Shown here: positions 25,595 through 37,751 of the stretch, in pieces | Numbering within the stretch: position 1 is the stretch's first letter | Layout of the letters: the number at the start of each line of letters is the position of its first letter | Translations under genes and position numbers: made by a program | Notes under the pieces: generated by a model | What the model was told of the DNA's origin: nothing | Seen by the model: the letters and a program-made list of their open reading frames with translations, nothing else | Database searches by the model: none | Assembly: GCA_964247055.1 (NCBI GenBank) | Contig: OZ176054.1 | Coordinates: forward strand, 3,286,001-3,350,000 | Direction of reading: 5' to 3' | DNA from: Paragordius varius | Taxonomy: Eukaryota > Nematomorpha | DNA length: 64,000 nt

Positions 25595-26575
25595 CAGTTG
25601 ATACAGACGCCATTTCGTTCATCTGACCTAAAATTAAACCATACAATTTGAGTGCACCAAAGTGGCTTTATTTTATCATTCAGTAATCATGTCGAATTTA
25701 GTTCCCAAACATGAACATTTGTGGCAAGTATTGCTTTCTTATTTCATTACAAGAAAAAGGCTGTCAAATTCATCTTTTGCTGGCAGACACATATGGTGTA
25801 TATGTATCGACTACGTGCGAAACATGGTTTTAAAAAATTTAAAGTTGTGATTTCAATGTGAAAAAAAGTGCGCTTTAGTATACAACACAGTTACTAAGGC
25901 GCCGAAGTGCAAGATTTGTTGAATGATGGTCCAACTCAAACACAGCGACAATTAGCAGAACAATAACATGTATCACAATATGAATCAGTACCTGTCTACG
26001 AGCAATGCAAATGACCAATCAACTCGGTAAATACTCCATTTAAATGAACTCCAAATCAAAAATCGCATAAAAACTTGCTAAATTTCGCTTATGTTACGAA
26101 AGGAAATCATTGTGACATCGAATTGGGATGGGCATTAGAAGTGGTAACTAATCGCTTCGGCAGGAAACTCTCTCTGTGTGTGTTGAAACAGAGTGGTTTT
26201 GTATATTATTATAAACTTTTAAAACCCTGTGATTCGAAATGATAAATTTAACCATGATTAATCGAATAGCAACGGAAACAGACCCTTTTAACTGATTTTA
26301 CATGAGAATATGCGTCTAACACAGCAAAAACCAATTAAAGGCACCTATATCAGTGGGAAGAAATTCTTTCGCATCCGCTGAACTCTCTTGAGCTGGCGCC
26401 ATTTGATCAATAAATATTTGCATCAATGGGTCACATTCTCCCAAAGTAGCCCTTTAATAATTTCGAAGACGTTGAAAAATGGCTCGGCTCACTGATTAAT
26501 TTTTCTAGAACGGCATTCATATACACCTGAGATGGGCGAGATGTGCAAAACTGATGGAAAATATTTGGAATAAAA
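25595..26575 (+). mobile_element. Decayed mariner transposon copy
   Basis: A start at 25689 (MSNLVPKHEH) is followed by mariner-like N-terminal sequence, then LLNDGPTQTQRQLAEQ near 25910-25960. The C-terminal translation near 26380-26570 has the order expected of mariner: SWRHLINKYLHQW, then an LERHSYTPEMG..C..DGKYLE tail. Several stops and shifts are present and the ~0.9 kb length is shorter than a usual 1.3-kb mariner. The 5' non-coding flank (TTATTTTATCATTCAGTAAT) is shared with the minus-strand copy near 57870, so both are one family. Confidence 0.7.
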
Positions 26576-26690
26576 TAAATAATTAATTTCCTTCTAATTA
26601 CATTTAAAAGAAAAAACAGGTAAAAACATGGGATTACACCTGGTTAAAACGTTTTTTGAATTTATAATAAAAACATTTTGGGAAATTAAA

Positions 26691-26697
<7 letters not shown>

Positions 26698-26767
<70 letters not shown>
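26698..26767. repeat. (TA)n microsatellite, ~70 bp
   Basis: Uninterrupted TA dinucleotide run a little downstream of the mariner relic. Confidence 0.95.
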
Positions 26768-26769
<2 letters not shown>

Positions 26770-28130
26770 TTATTAAATACAAAATAAATAACTTCTACGT
26801 TCCATGGAAACATTAAGAAATTTTTTGGTTTGAATTATAAAATGTAGTCTACAATATAATAACTATATCAGCTACTCAATTTTTATAGATAAAGCGTCTG
26901 TTGAAGGAAGATTAGAAATAGTAATTTCTGAATGCAATATTTTTGGACCTTAAAAACGATTTAATGAATGCAGTATTATATTTTTCACAATTATTTTGAT
27001 TGGACTTTGTGAATTGTAATGTTTGTTAAGTCTGAAAAATAATGACAATCTTGATTTGAGATTCATACTTTTATGTAGAAGAGGGAATTCGCTTTTGCAA
27101 ACAAATCCCTATAAGTAAAAATATAGGAGACGAACTAAATACTACTAATCAATTAAAGTGGTTACAAAACCACTATAATATTTAAAACTCAGTTCTAGTT
27201 TAACATTTTCGATTTGGTCATAGCCCTATCTATAAATTTTAAAATATTATTTTATGGTAAAGTAGGTTTTTACTTCTCGTATTAAAAATATTAGTTTTAT
27301 ATCAGTTTTCAGGAAGATGTTTCGGCCCACTTTAATTTAAGATCTTTATAATATTTGCCCTGTCTTTAGCCCCACTTAGTAATCATATAATTAATCGCAA
27401 AATTACATGAATTCATATATCGAAACCGCAAAATTAGGAGGTCTTAAGAAATATATCTTGGAACTTTTGAGAAATTGTCATTCTTAATGAGGAATTTTTG
27501 TTGAGTTCTATTTTGTAGCTCTAGTTTTCGACATATTAACACAAAAAATTTGTTTTGAGGCCATTTTTTGAAAAGCGTTTACCGCCATTTAAAGCCGCTA
27601 TAATCCAAGTGTGTCATTTATGAATACGCCGATCTCTTTTTTCGATTGGTCCTTGTGGTAAGCGCACCAAAAAATAAGGCTTTTTAAAAAATTGCAAAAG
27701 CCATGGTTTTTAACTTTGCAGGCCTATTTATAATCAAGAATAACATGCTAAACAAACTCTCCAAAATCAGGGCTTTGAAATTATGTAACTCCCCTAAAAT
27801 CTTACTATAATACCAAAATTTTTCTTACAATACTTTAAGGTTAACAAGAAGTTATATTATAAAAGATAAAACCATCAGATAATCACTCATATATGGTATC
27901 ATTTTAATACCAAAGAAAATATTTAATCAAATTTATTTCAATCGTTTATGCAATGCGTGACATAGCCCAGTGTGTAAGAATTAAAAATTATTTAAATACA
28001 TTAAAATTTTGTTTGTAAACCTTGATACAAAGGATTATTTGATTATATTTGAATCATTAAGAAAAAAGATGTGTGTGCATAATATTAAAATGACAAACAC
28101 CATGTATTTGACGAAATTGCTTACGCTATT
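26768..28130. other. Non-coding intergenic stretch
   Basis: AT-rich; no exon, RNA gene or bounded element recognised. The 3' UTR of the minus-strand acid phosphatase paralogue 2 should lie at its right edge. Confidence 0.45.
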
Positions 28131-30533
28131 CTATTTAGATAATTTTGAGCTTAGATAATCTGGTAGCAATTTAGTTAGCATCCAATAGTAACTCCAAGTG
28201 CCAGCTTTTTTACATTCATCATTTGCGTCATCGACGGATGTAAAAACATTTTTGAACTTTTCCTCAAATGTTTTCACGGAGTATTGACCCACTGGTAAGA
28301 GTTGACTCTCAAGCGTTTCCGCATACGAAATCGAGATTTGTGGTTCTACGCTGCTGGTATCAGGATTTGTTTTTTCTATAACAACGTGAGCCCCGTAGCC
28401 CGGTTGGGCCAAACACGGTTTGTGGAAAGCATGTAAAAGTGCACAGATTGAATGACTATGGGCACCTAATCCAATAACTTTACCGGATAACGTGTTGTCC
28501 GCAGCTGTAAAAATATCTCTAAGCTGGCTAAGTAGTAAACCTTGAAGATTTTTTTGTAGCTTTTGATTACCCTGTAAAGCGTAGAAAAACGCATTATTCA
28601 AAATTAGATAAAGACTTTGAGTTATTTTACAATCAGCGGCCCAAGCTGGAAGAGTGAGTGTTGAATCTTCGACATATTGCTTTAATTCATTTGTCTCATG
28701 AATCTCCTCGTCCATATTAAAATATTCTGATGTTGGATTGCTAAGTTTTGATCTTTTAATCAAAGAATCTAGCGCATTTATATTTTGTATGAGATAAATT
28801 AGTTCAATCATGTCCACCACATTTTCAGCCGAAAATTTTCCACCTTTGACCTTTTCCCATGTTGCTTGAATGTTTGTTTCATATTTGGTCAAAAGATTTT
28901 TGAAACCTTGAGCTTGTATCAAATTGTTTGCTATATCTAATTGATAATTTCCACAAGTAATTGCCGGATTCAAGTAGAGATCAGTATTGGTATCTTGTGT
29001 TATTAGCTTTGCAGCATTTTCTTTGGATCTCACATGTTCAAGAAATTCCGTTCTATCCCCAGCAACTCCTTGATTTGGAAGGAGCCCATATCTAAAGGCC
29101 AAAGCTGATTCCGTGTTACTTGAATGTGGACTAGAATACAAAATAATGTCGTTTTCATTCAAACTCTTTGCATTATTTGATAAATAATGACTTCGAATAC
29201 GTCGACCCAATCGTCGTAACTGATAGCAACCATGATTAGTCAGTAATGCTGGACCATCTGGATAAATCTTTTTGAGGTTTTCCAAGCCCTTAGTTTCATG
29301 ATCCAAAGATGTCTCACCGTGTCTGAATAATACAATCGTTGTATCTAAACATATCATCAATATATATTCGCATAAATGCATAAATCCCCAACACAACTTA
29401 GATTTTATGATTTAAGGCGACGCCGCCCTATGAGACATTACGTGCGGTACGCGAAAAATTTGCTGAAATATGTTCACAAAATCTTACTAAAATTGGTATT
29501 TTAATATATCAATTCAAATGACAGCGAACTGCAAAGTTTTATTGTCTGTGAATTTTAAATTCTTATGTTCGTTGAAATCTAATAAATTTATAAATGTACA
29601 TGTATATTTCAAATGCGCGCCTAAATATTTGAGTTTAAAATGCGACTCGCGAAGCCATTTGTGTTGGACACCCTTGATTGAGAGGCGTACCATTTTTACT
29701 TTGCAAGAGTAAAATTATGTTAAAATTTGTCATCTATTATTTTTTAAAATTTAACTTCTGAAAACAGATAATACCACACTAAAATATAAAATAAAACGGA
29801 ATCATCGTTATCTATTTCTACTCAAATATATTTTTAATCAATTTTTTTTATATTTTTCAAAATATCATTTTGAACCTGACTATATTTTAATAATATAAAA
29901 ACTTTTTTAACTGTTGTATTAAACTAAAATTTTATATTTGACATATATTAAAGCAAGGCAAGAAAAGCACATTTCATTTTAAAATGGATTAAAAAGTAGA
30001 TCATTTTAAAATAAATCGTACGAATTGTACTAACAAACTAAATCGCCTAAAAATGATTTCGGCCTAAACTTGGTATCATGATTTGGCAGGATTCATTCAT
30101 AAACAAAATTTCATTGAACATTTAATTGCAGTAGATATTTAAAGTATACAGTCTTAACCTAAAAAATAATGACAAATATATTCTTTCAAACGACAACCAT
30201 ACTTTTATAGACCTTATTTTTCCTATATTGTAAAATATAAATTGATTGTTACCAATTCACATCATTATTTCATACTTTGCAGTTTAAAACAATGAGTGTG
30301 ATATTTGAAAAAAATCAATTTTAAAAAGTATACCGAATTTTTTAAAAAAAACGTTTATATTTTTGCATTTTGTCTGTATAATTTCAATTTTTACTGTAAA
30401 AGTTCAATTCCAAGGATTCGATAACAAAATAGTATAACACATTTAATATAATAAATGCTTTATTACCTTTCTTTGTCTGAACCTGTGCTACTATCGCAAT
30501 CAAGAAGATATTGAAAATAAATAACGGCGTCAT
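28131..30533 (-). CDS. Acid phosphatase-like protein, paralogue 2, predicted catalytically impaired
   Basis: Two exons: 30533-30467 (signal peptide, MTPLFIFNIFLIAIVAQVQT) and 29344-28131, giving 426 aa. It has the same exon-1 length (67 nt) and phase as its neighbour at 21325-24219. It follows branch-2 acid phosphatase order: TTIVLFRHGETSLD, LRRLGRRIRSHY, ILYSSPHSSNTESA, VIGLGAHSHSICALLHAF, then a Tyr/Trp-rich tail. Compared with paralogue 1 and the family, RHGxR reads RHGET, the Arg of the SSP segment is replaced, and the HD motif reads HS. The nucleophilic His remains. The frame is intact over 400 codons, which argues for a maintained, perhaps non-enzymatic, secreted protein rather than a pseudogene. 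Its intron holds two MITEs. Confidence 0.82.
29418..29676. mobile_element. hAT-type MITE (GTGTCCAACACAAATGG family)
   Basis: The right end CCATTTGTGTTGGACACCCTTG is the inverse of the left end of the copy at 52696-53002. The left part (GAGACATTACGTGCGG) resembles that copy's other end. No clean target duplication was found, so the left boundary is approximate. It lies in the intron of acid phosphatase paralogue 2. Confidence 0.55.
30149..30396. mobile_element. Tc1/mariner-type MITE (CAGTAAAAATTG family)
   Basis: Bounded by TA dinucleotides. It ends ATTTCAATTTTTACTG and starts CAGTCTTAAC (diverged). Internal words (ACAACCATACTTTTATAG, GCAGTTTAAAACAATGAG) recur in the copies at 42472, 50090, 51191, 52318 and 60850. 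No ORF. Confidence 0.65.
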
Positions 30534-32145
30534 AAAAAATTTTTTGTTAATAGTAATTGAAAAATTAAAAGTGATTTTAAGATGAACAAATTACCATGTT
30601 TTATATCATTCGATTAAACAAGACGTTACGGCCCCATTAAGCCTCTAACGGCCTAAAAATACATTAAATATTTATTTAATGAATCTAAAATTAGGTCGAT
30701 TGCATGGTATTGCATATAAAAATAAATTTAATTAAATATCTATTTTAATATCACCAAGCAAGTTTAATTACGTGATACGTTTTATCCAAAATTTCATTTT
30801 AGAACAAATATAAAATAAAGGACATTTGAAGGTTAAACATAGGATGGTATAATTGCATCATTTAAATTATAATTGAGCTAACGTAATATTAAATCATTTG
30901 ATAGCTTTATATCGAACGGATGATTTGTAGGTAGAGAGGGGTGTGGCCGGATTTAACAATGACCCTGACCGTTTATAAAAATAACCACCATCCCATAAAA
31001 ATTTTAAACATATGTTTAAGTGAAGGAAATAAAATAACGGTATAAAACCTAAAGTTAATTTAGTGTAAAAAATGTTTGATTTTAAAATTTAATCGAATTT
31101 GCCATTTAAAAAGATATTTAAAACTATGATTGTAACCGATTTAAACGATTAATATTGTTTTGTCTGGCTAAGTTACAGCATATTTATAATGATGACTTAT
31201 GGTTTGTTGGTAGAGTATAATATCGGTCCTTACAAAGGATTATTTAAGTGATTTTATTAAATGGTAGTGGTAATATAATTTATGATGTAAATTGACAATT
31301 CATAGTATTAATTTTTACAATGGATTTTGGGGATCCATATTTTGCCAATTATTTTTTATTTGTGAAACTATTTGTTTTCAATCGATGGATTTTTCCTGTA
31401 GTTGAGACTGGTTTTGCGTTTGAATTCTTGACTCTTTTATTCAAATTAAACCATGCAAATGACAAGCTAAATTGTTCGCTAGCGTTCCTAATTCAACAAG
31501 AATTTTATGTTTTAAGTATATACGAAGAAATGATAAAATAGTTTATAGGTATAAAATATAAAAGACATCCGGTAATCTAATATAGAGAAACAATAATTTT
31601 AAGACCAATCGTCAAATAGATATCCATATGATATCATAGGTTACGTAAAAATTTATTAATGATATTTAATCAAAAAACTGTTCATACAAATATATATATA
31701 TATATATATATATATTCATCTCAGTGCTTGAAATTTTCTTTAAGTGTAATTATGAGGAAAATGTACTTTTATGGTTAAAAACCACTTGATAACATTTTTT
31801 ATTCAAATCTTACACTTAAGTCAAAAATAATTAATGCATCCATAATTTTGTTTTATTGAATTACTATTAAAAATTTAAAGGATCAATTGTTAAATTTGTT
31901 TTGAAAGCTATTTTTTACAGGAATTTAGAGATATTGAATCTAGAATTTTCAATTCTTAGGACAGTTTTTAGTTCAAATTTGACATTTATTTTAAATTATT
32001 TATATACTAAATCAATAATTTAATAAAAATATATTAAAAAATTATATTATTAGAATATACCAAAACGATGATTTACAACTCAATCAAATTAGGGATTTAT
32101 TATCAAATATAAATTAAATATTTATCACATATAAATATGTTTGCA
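30534..32145. other. Non-coding intergenic stretch
   Basis: Lies between the start of acid phosphatase paralogue 2 and the stop of the hydrolase gene, both on the minus strand. It contains (TA)n at about 31691-31714. Short open frames such as 31320-31541 have no recognisable similarity. Nothing else seen. Confidence 0.45.
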
Positions 32146-34137
32146 TCAGTCCTTTTTTATCAATGCCAATATACTAAAACGATATTCATCCGTAGCATTA
32201 TTTGATTCTTCCAAATTTTTAGATTGCAGACTTTTGATTAATTTATTTAATGATTGAGCTCCAACCTAAAAATTAAAAAAATATTGAAATAAAATTTTTA
32301 AACGCATTTATATCCGAATACCGAATTAATATATATATATATATATATATATAATTTACTATGGGAAATCTGTCATCATGCTTTAATGTTGCAATCGATA
32401 TTGGTGTTTCATATCTTCCATCTATCGATTTATTCAAAATAATAATTCAAAAATAGCGATTATGAAATGAAAGACAGTATATACCTTTTTTTGTGCAGAC
32501 TATTTTTATGATTTTACCAATTTTTATCTTTTATTGCAGTTTTATGCGATCAAAACTAATTTAAATAATCCATTTATATATGTGTTTTTTTATTTATCTA
32601 TGACCAATGATATTTATTATTTTCGGAAAAAAATATACTTTTTTGTTAAGTTTTTTATATATGAAACCGTATGAAATTCGGATATATATATAATAACCGC
32701 TAAGAGCTTATAAATATTTTAAGATAATACCCAACAAATAAATGGAAGAATTAATGGGAACCAAGGCTACGAAATGCAAATCTATCGGTTCATTGGGTTC
32801 TGGAATCTAAAAAATAAACACAAATGAATTGAATACTCCTTTACTTGCAAAGGTAAACTATAATATAGACTCTAAAATGAGAAAATTTATATTTCTTTAT
32901 TATTACTCAAACTAACTAATATCAAATTTGTACAATCTGCCACACATTCTATATAATTAAAAAAGGGCAATGGGTAAAATTTAAGATATTAATATTTATA
33001 GTGTTTTAAAAATACAAAAATTAAAAGTCAAAATGATATGTTTTGGCCATAATTTAAGAAAATAAATTTATTAAATAATGTTATTAGCAACCTTGTAGAT
33101 TCCTCCATGTGTTTGGACAAAAAATATGCCTTTAAATTGATTTACTTTTTCATATATCACAAGGAGTTAATTGTTTTAATTTTTGTTTTTTAAAATATTA
33201 AACTAAAAATTTATTTGAAGGGCTATGATACGGATGGTCAGCCCAATATTATCTTGAGGTCCTTATAAAAAGTACAGGTAAGTGAATATAATTATATGAA
33301 AAAACGTACATTGGTTTCTCCATTTGCAGCATTTTGAGCATGTTGAGTTTTCAGTGCATCACATTTTTCGAGATAATTTGCTCGATCATCTGGGCTCATA
33401 TCTTTGGTATCTCGATATATTTGATCCAAAACACAACTATTTTCTGTTAGTAGAATGGTTTATATAGTTAAATTTTAATTAAATATGTCAAGCAAGGTAA
33501 AAAATTAAATGGATTCATAAAAAAATAGGCTGTTTTCATTTCTGCAAACACAATCACATATGGACTAAAATACGGGGTTAAGATAATCTTAAACCCAGCT
33601 TAAAAAGACAATTATGTAGATAAAAAGAGAATTATAAAAATAGTTATTTTAAACATGGAGTTCTTCATAGAATATACTTTGTTTACTTTAAACATCGCAT
33701 TATATCATTAAACTCTATTATAAAATATAACCTAATGTAATTTCCTTAACATTGAAAAGAGTATGTAATACAGCCATAGTTCCGCATGAATTTGGAATGG
33801 TTTGTTTTGAGAACCAAATCTCAGCGGAGTTTTTTAGAGATGAATTATTAGGAATATCAATACTCTAAAATAAGAACAACAACCGATACTTTATTAACTG
33901 GATATAAAAAAATGTAGGCGCCAATTTTATTGGCTAAAATATCTATGTAATCTTCGTCCAATGACCAAATATCGATGAATTCCCAATCATTTTTAACACC
34001 AAGTGAATATATATACTTGAATTAGAATAAGTAAAAACTTACTTGATTTAAAACCTAATAAATTTTATCAAAGAAAAAACTTCAGGATTGGACTCCAAAG
34101 GAATCCATGAGGTTTTGCCGTTTTCAGCTGAGAACAT
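32146..34137 (-). CDS. Ubiquitin carboxyl-terminal hydrolase (UCHL1/UCHL3 family)
   Basis: Eight exons (minus): 34137-34081, 34054-34043, 34015-33890, 33864-33732, 33443-33310, 32806-32731, 32421-32360, 32265-32146, giving 239 aa (UCHL3 is ~230). It is a C12 cysteine protease that removes small adducts from ubiquitin C-termini. Visible landmarks in order: WIPLESNPE, WEFIDIW, the active-site block KQTIPNSCGTMAVLHTL (catalytic Cys), MSPDDRANYLE, DLHFVALV (catalytic His), LDGRYETPI (catalytic Asp) and a short C-terminal tail ending LIKKD. Introns 1-3 are only 26, 27 and 25 nt, and exon 2 is a 12-nt micro-exon (VLNQ). Without these introns the frame meets stops; with them the alignment to UCHL3 is gap-free. 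Divergent from NAD kinase, 63 bp apart. Confidence 0.9.
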
Positions 34138-34200
34138 CGATAGATACCGCAAGGTTAAATGAATGCAAGTTTTAAAAAGTATGAGTCACGGTGAATCTCA
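34138..34200. promoter_or_regulatory. Probable short bidirectional promoter / shared 5' region
   Basis: Only 63 bp separate the start codon of the minus-strand hydrolase (34137) from the first in-frame ATG of the plus-strand NAD kinase (34201). If both starts are right, the genes share a very compact promoter or have overlapping transcripts. An upstream NAD kinase exon elsewhere would weaken this. Confidence 0.4.
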
Positions 34201-35306
34201 ATGGTAAAATATTGGTTTATGCTAAAAATTAGTTCGCCTTTTGCGTTTACAGGCCCAAGGCCCGATCCTAAATTTGGTCCTAAAGCATGCTTATATTGTA
34301 GGCGGTCTTCTCAACCAATTACGTTAGTTTTTTATATATATTTTACCCGATAGCGAAATCCCAGACGCCTCAACTCACATTCTTAAATGGGAATCTCCTC
34401 CTAAAAATGTTCTAGTCATTAAGAAAATTGGTGATCCGTCCCTTAATGAACAGTTTGTTCAAGTTGTTTCATATCTTATCAAGGTATTTTAGTTTATAAA
34501 CAAATTTGTTTTGTCTGGTTTAATATGTTCTTTGATTTTATGAGACTTTATAAAGATTTTTTAAAATGATGTAATTTTGTATAAAATGCCTACCTTAAAC
34601 AGCCTATAAACTAACATATTGATCACCAAGAACCTTTTTAAATTATACTCTGATATAAGTCCTATCGTTTAAAATTGGAATTTACTTCCAACAAACTTAG
34701 TAGTTTGGGATTATAGATCACAAAATCAATTATTTAATCACTTTTTTAAAAAATTGGGTCATAATTTATAAAATAAGCCACTTTTTTTTCAGAGAAGGTT
34801 CATATATATATAAAAAGCCAATTTGCAATAAGAAATATATTTTTTTGCAGAAATATGACATGGAAGTATTTGTAGAGCATACAGTGATGAACGATTTAAC
34901 CGTCCAAAAATTAATTGATGGTTGTCGATCTAAAATTCAAACTTATCATATGGGTAATTTAGATAAATTATTTTACCAATATAAAGTTTCTCAGTGGATC
35001 TTTATTATGAAATTATTTATATTGCATAGACAAATGTAATCTCAATAACCGGGTTGATTTTGTGATTTGCTTGGGAGGGGACGGTACACTTTTATATGCT
35101 TCATCCATATTTCAGGTATAGTTTTTCATATAAATACTTTATTATCCCAAATAATTTTATTTAATGGCGCAAAGGTTTCTAATTACTTAATAAATTGCTT
35201 ATATTTAATTATAAGCCAAATATTTAGCTAAACCAATTATAAATATACTAGGGAAAAAACATTTGATATTTTAAAAAAACTATGAATAATCTATTGTGAT
35301 ATATAC

Positions 35307-35341
<35 letters not shown>

Positions 35342-37032
35342 AAAGTATCCCACCTGTTATGGCCTTTCACTTGGGCAGTTTGGGATTTTTGGCTCCCTTC
35401 TGTTTTTCGGAATATCAAACACGGATTGATGATGTAATCAAAGGTAAGACTTTATTAGCATATAAATTTTAAGGTCAATGCAGTATGGTACTTAGAAGTC
35501 GACTTAAATCAGTTTTTGAATTCAACAAAAACAGCAAACCTACTGAAACTGTGCAAGTTTATTTTACTTTTGTTTTTTATAACTCTATAGTCATTTTATT
35601 ATGTTACCTATTTTTTATTATTGGTTGATTTTTAGGTTCTGAATGAAGTTGTGGTCGATCGTGGTATAAGTGCCTACCTTTCAGCCATTGAACTTTACAT
35701 TGAGAATGAGCTTATAACTATAGTACAAGGCGATGGTAATATATTTTGAATTCTACACATTTTAAAAGGGTCGAGATCTTAAAATTAAACCAAAAATTAT
35801 ATTCTTGAAACAATTCGTCAATCTTATATAATTTTACATGGAAATGTAAATTATGAAATATTTTGCTGCCACCGATTCTTGAATTGAAAACACGCCATTT
35901 GAATAATAATTTAATTGGAATTTCGAAATATCAATTATAATTATTTAGGAAAGCACTCTTGCTTATAAAGTTGATGGATGTTTACTTCATTAATTATTAA
36001 TGCAATTTAAGTCTTTAATTAGATAAAGTCAAAAAGATTCTATAATATTTATTTTTTTTGAAAATTTTTTTAGGTATAATTATTGCGACACCAACGGGTA
36101 GTACTGCATATGCCTGTGCAGCTGGCAGTTCAATGGTTCACCCCGGACTCCCCGCCATGATTATAACACCAATTTGTCCGCATTCTCTTAGTTTTAGACC
36201 CATAGTTATTCCGGCAGGGTGTGAAGTTATGGTATGGGATATATTTTATATTTGATGAGAGGGGGACCCTAATAATTTTCGCAAAATTTCCCATTTTTGC
36301 CATTTTGGCTAAATATAAAAAAGTGGATGTGATAGTTTTTAAAAATTAATAAATTTATACAAAACATTTTTTCCATGAGAATAAGAATTGTGGATACCAG
36401 ATCTAATCATATTAAGTTTTTTGTCGTAATTTTATACAATATACGTTTTTCTTGTAGATAAAATTGACGCCTGTTGCTAGAAGTTCCGCTTGGGTAGCTT
36501 TTGATGGACGAAATAAACATGAAATTAATGTGGGTGATGTGTAAGTTTCTCTTGCATATTTTACTAATTTTATAAATAATTTTTACACCCCGATATTGTG
36601 CGTTTTTGAAATATACATATAATAATTCTTTGTTTTTGTTGTTTTATATCGGTGTTTTTAACCATTTTTTATTATTAATTAAAAAAGACCATTTATATGA
36701 CTTTCTTTGATTGCTATTTAATATTTTAAACGTTATTTATTTTTAAATAAATTAATTTCAATTAATATCCTTCAATCCAATATCATTTGCCTCATATTTA
36801 TAATTTTTACACTTACTAAAAATTTGGTTATAGTTTGCGAATAACGACGTCAATATATCCTATGCCCTCGGTATGTTTTCACAATCAAATATCTGATTGG
36901 TTTATGGCTTTAAAGAAAAGTTTGCATTGGAATGAACGCGTCGTGCAGAAAGAATTAAAGCGCACCAACAGTTTGGATAAAAAGGAAAAAGAAATTGAAG
37001 ATTTAAAAGATGCCAGCATTAGCAAAAATTGA
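34201..37032 (+). CDS. NAD kinase (cytosolic NADK type)
   Basis: Phosphorylates NAD+ to NADP+ with ATP. Exons: 34201-34301, 34354-34483, 34851-34953, 35030-35115, 35341-35443, 35474-35556, 35636-35735, 36074-36231, 36458-36540, 36834-37032, giving 381 aa. Motifs: FGPKACLYC near the N terminus, NVLVIKK, the GGDG nucleotide-binding loop in [36 protein letters not shown] (NE/D motif), [30 protein letters not shown] and DGR. Shorter than human NADK (446 aa) because the N-terminal tail is short; the ATG at 34201 is the first in frame and remains uncertain. The intron after exon 5 is 30 nt. The intron after exon 1 fits only as a 52-nt GC-AG intron. The C-terminus is a charged Lys/Glu tail. Confidence 0.88.
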
Positions 37033-37741
37033 TTGATTCTTATTTAAATTTTAGCAACTTCTTTTATTATAATGACGACAATACATAACTCAGGAAATAT
37101 AATTTTTAATTTTACAACTGTGATATATCTAGTTTTAAATTTCTTGTTATCATTGTTAATACCGTATATTGTCTAAAGTCTTGTAGCAATTACAACAAAA
37201 ATTATTTAAATTATATTTTTAATAAATATTGTAAATAAACTTAATAATTTATCAGATGTTTAATAAATATAAATATATTTTATTAAACATAATGATTAAA
37301 TTTTTGAAAAATTGGTCTATCTCTTTATTTTAGGCCGAAAATACAAAAATTTTTTAAAAAAACCCGCCTAGCAAAATATAGTTATTTATTTTTAAATCAG
37401 ATGTTTATTTTTAATCTTTGATGTTAAATATTCATTTTTCAATGATACCTTTTAGCACTTTATATTATTAAAAATTTTAGTTAGTAGAAGATAATTTAGT
37501 AACAATTGTAACTCACAAAATTATTTGCGGAATAAATATTATAAACATTTCGTTACTAGTGTATAGTGCTCAACTTTACCTAATTGTAGGCATACACCCA
37601 TTAGTTTACATCATTTTATAAAAATTAATTTAAAGTTTAAATGTATATTGGTAGTAAAATTAACTCAATATAATTCTAAATGGGTTGTATCTAAAACATA
37701 TACCGTTTCTAAAATAATTGCATATTTACTATACTTTTCAG
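37033..37741. other. NADK 3' region and serine racemase 5' region
   Basis: Contains several AATAAA-like words after the NADK stop (for example near 37221 and 37262). It ends in a good splice acceptor (TTTTCAG at 37735-37741) just before the serine racemase ATG, suggesting an unlocated upstream non-coding exon. Confidence 0.45.
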
Positions 37742-37751
37742 TGTTAGTACA

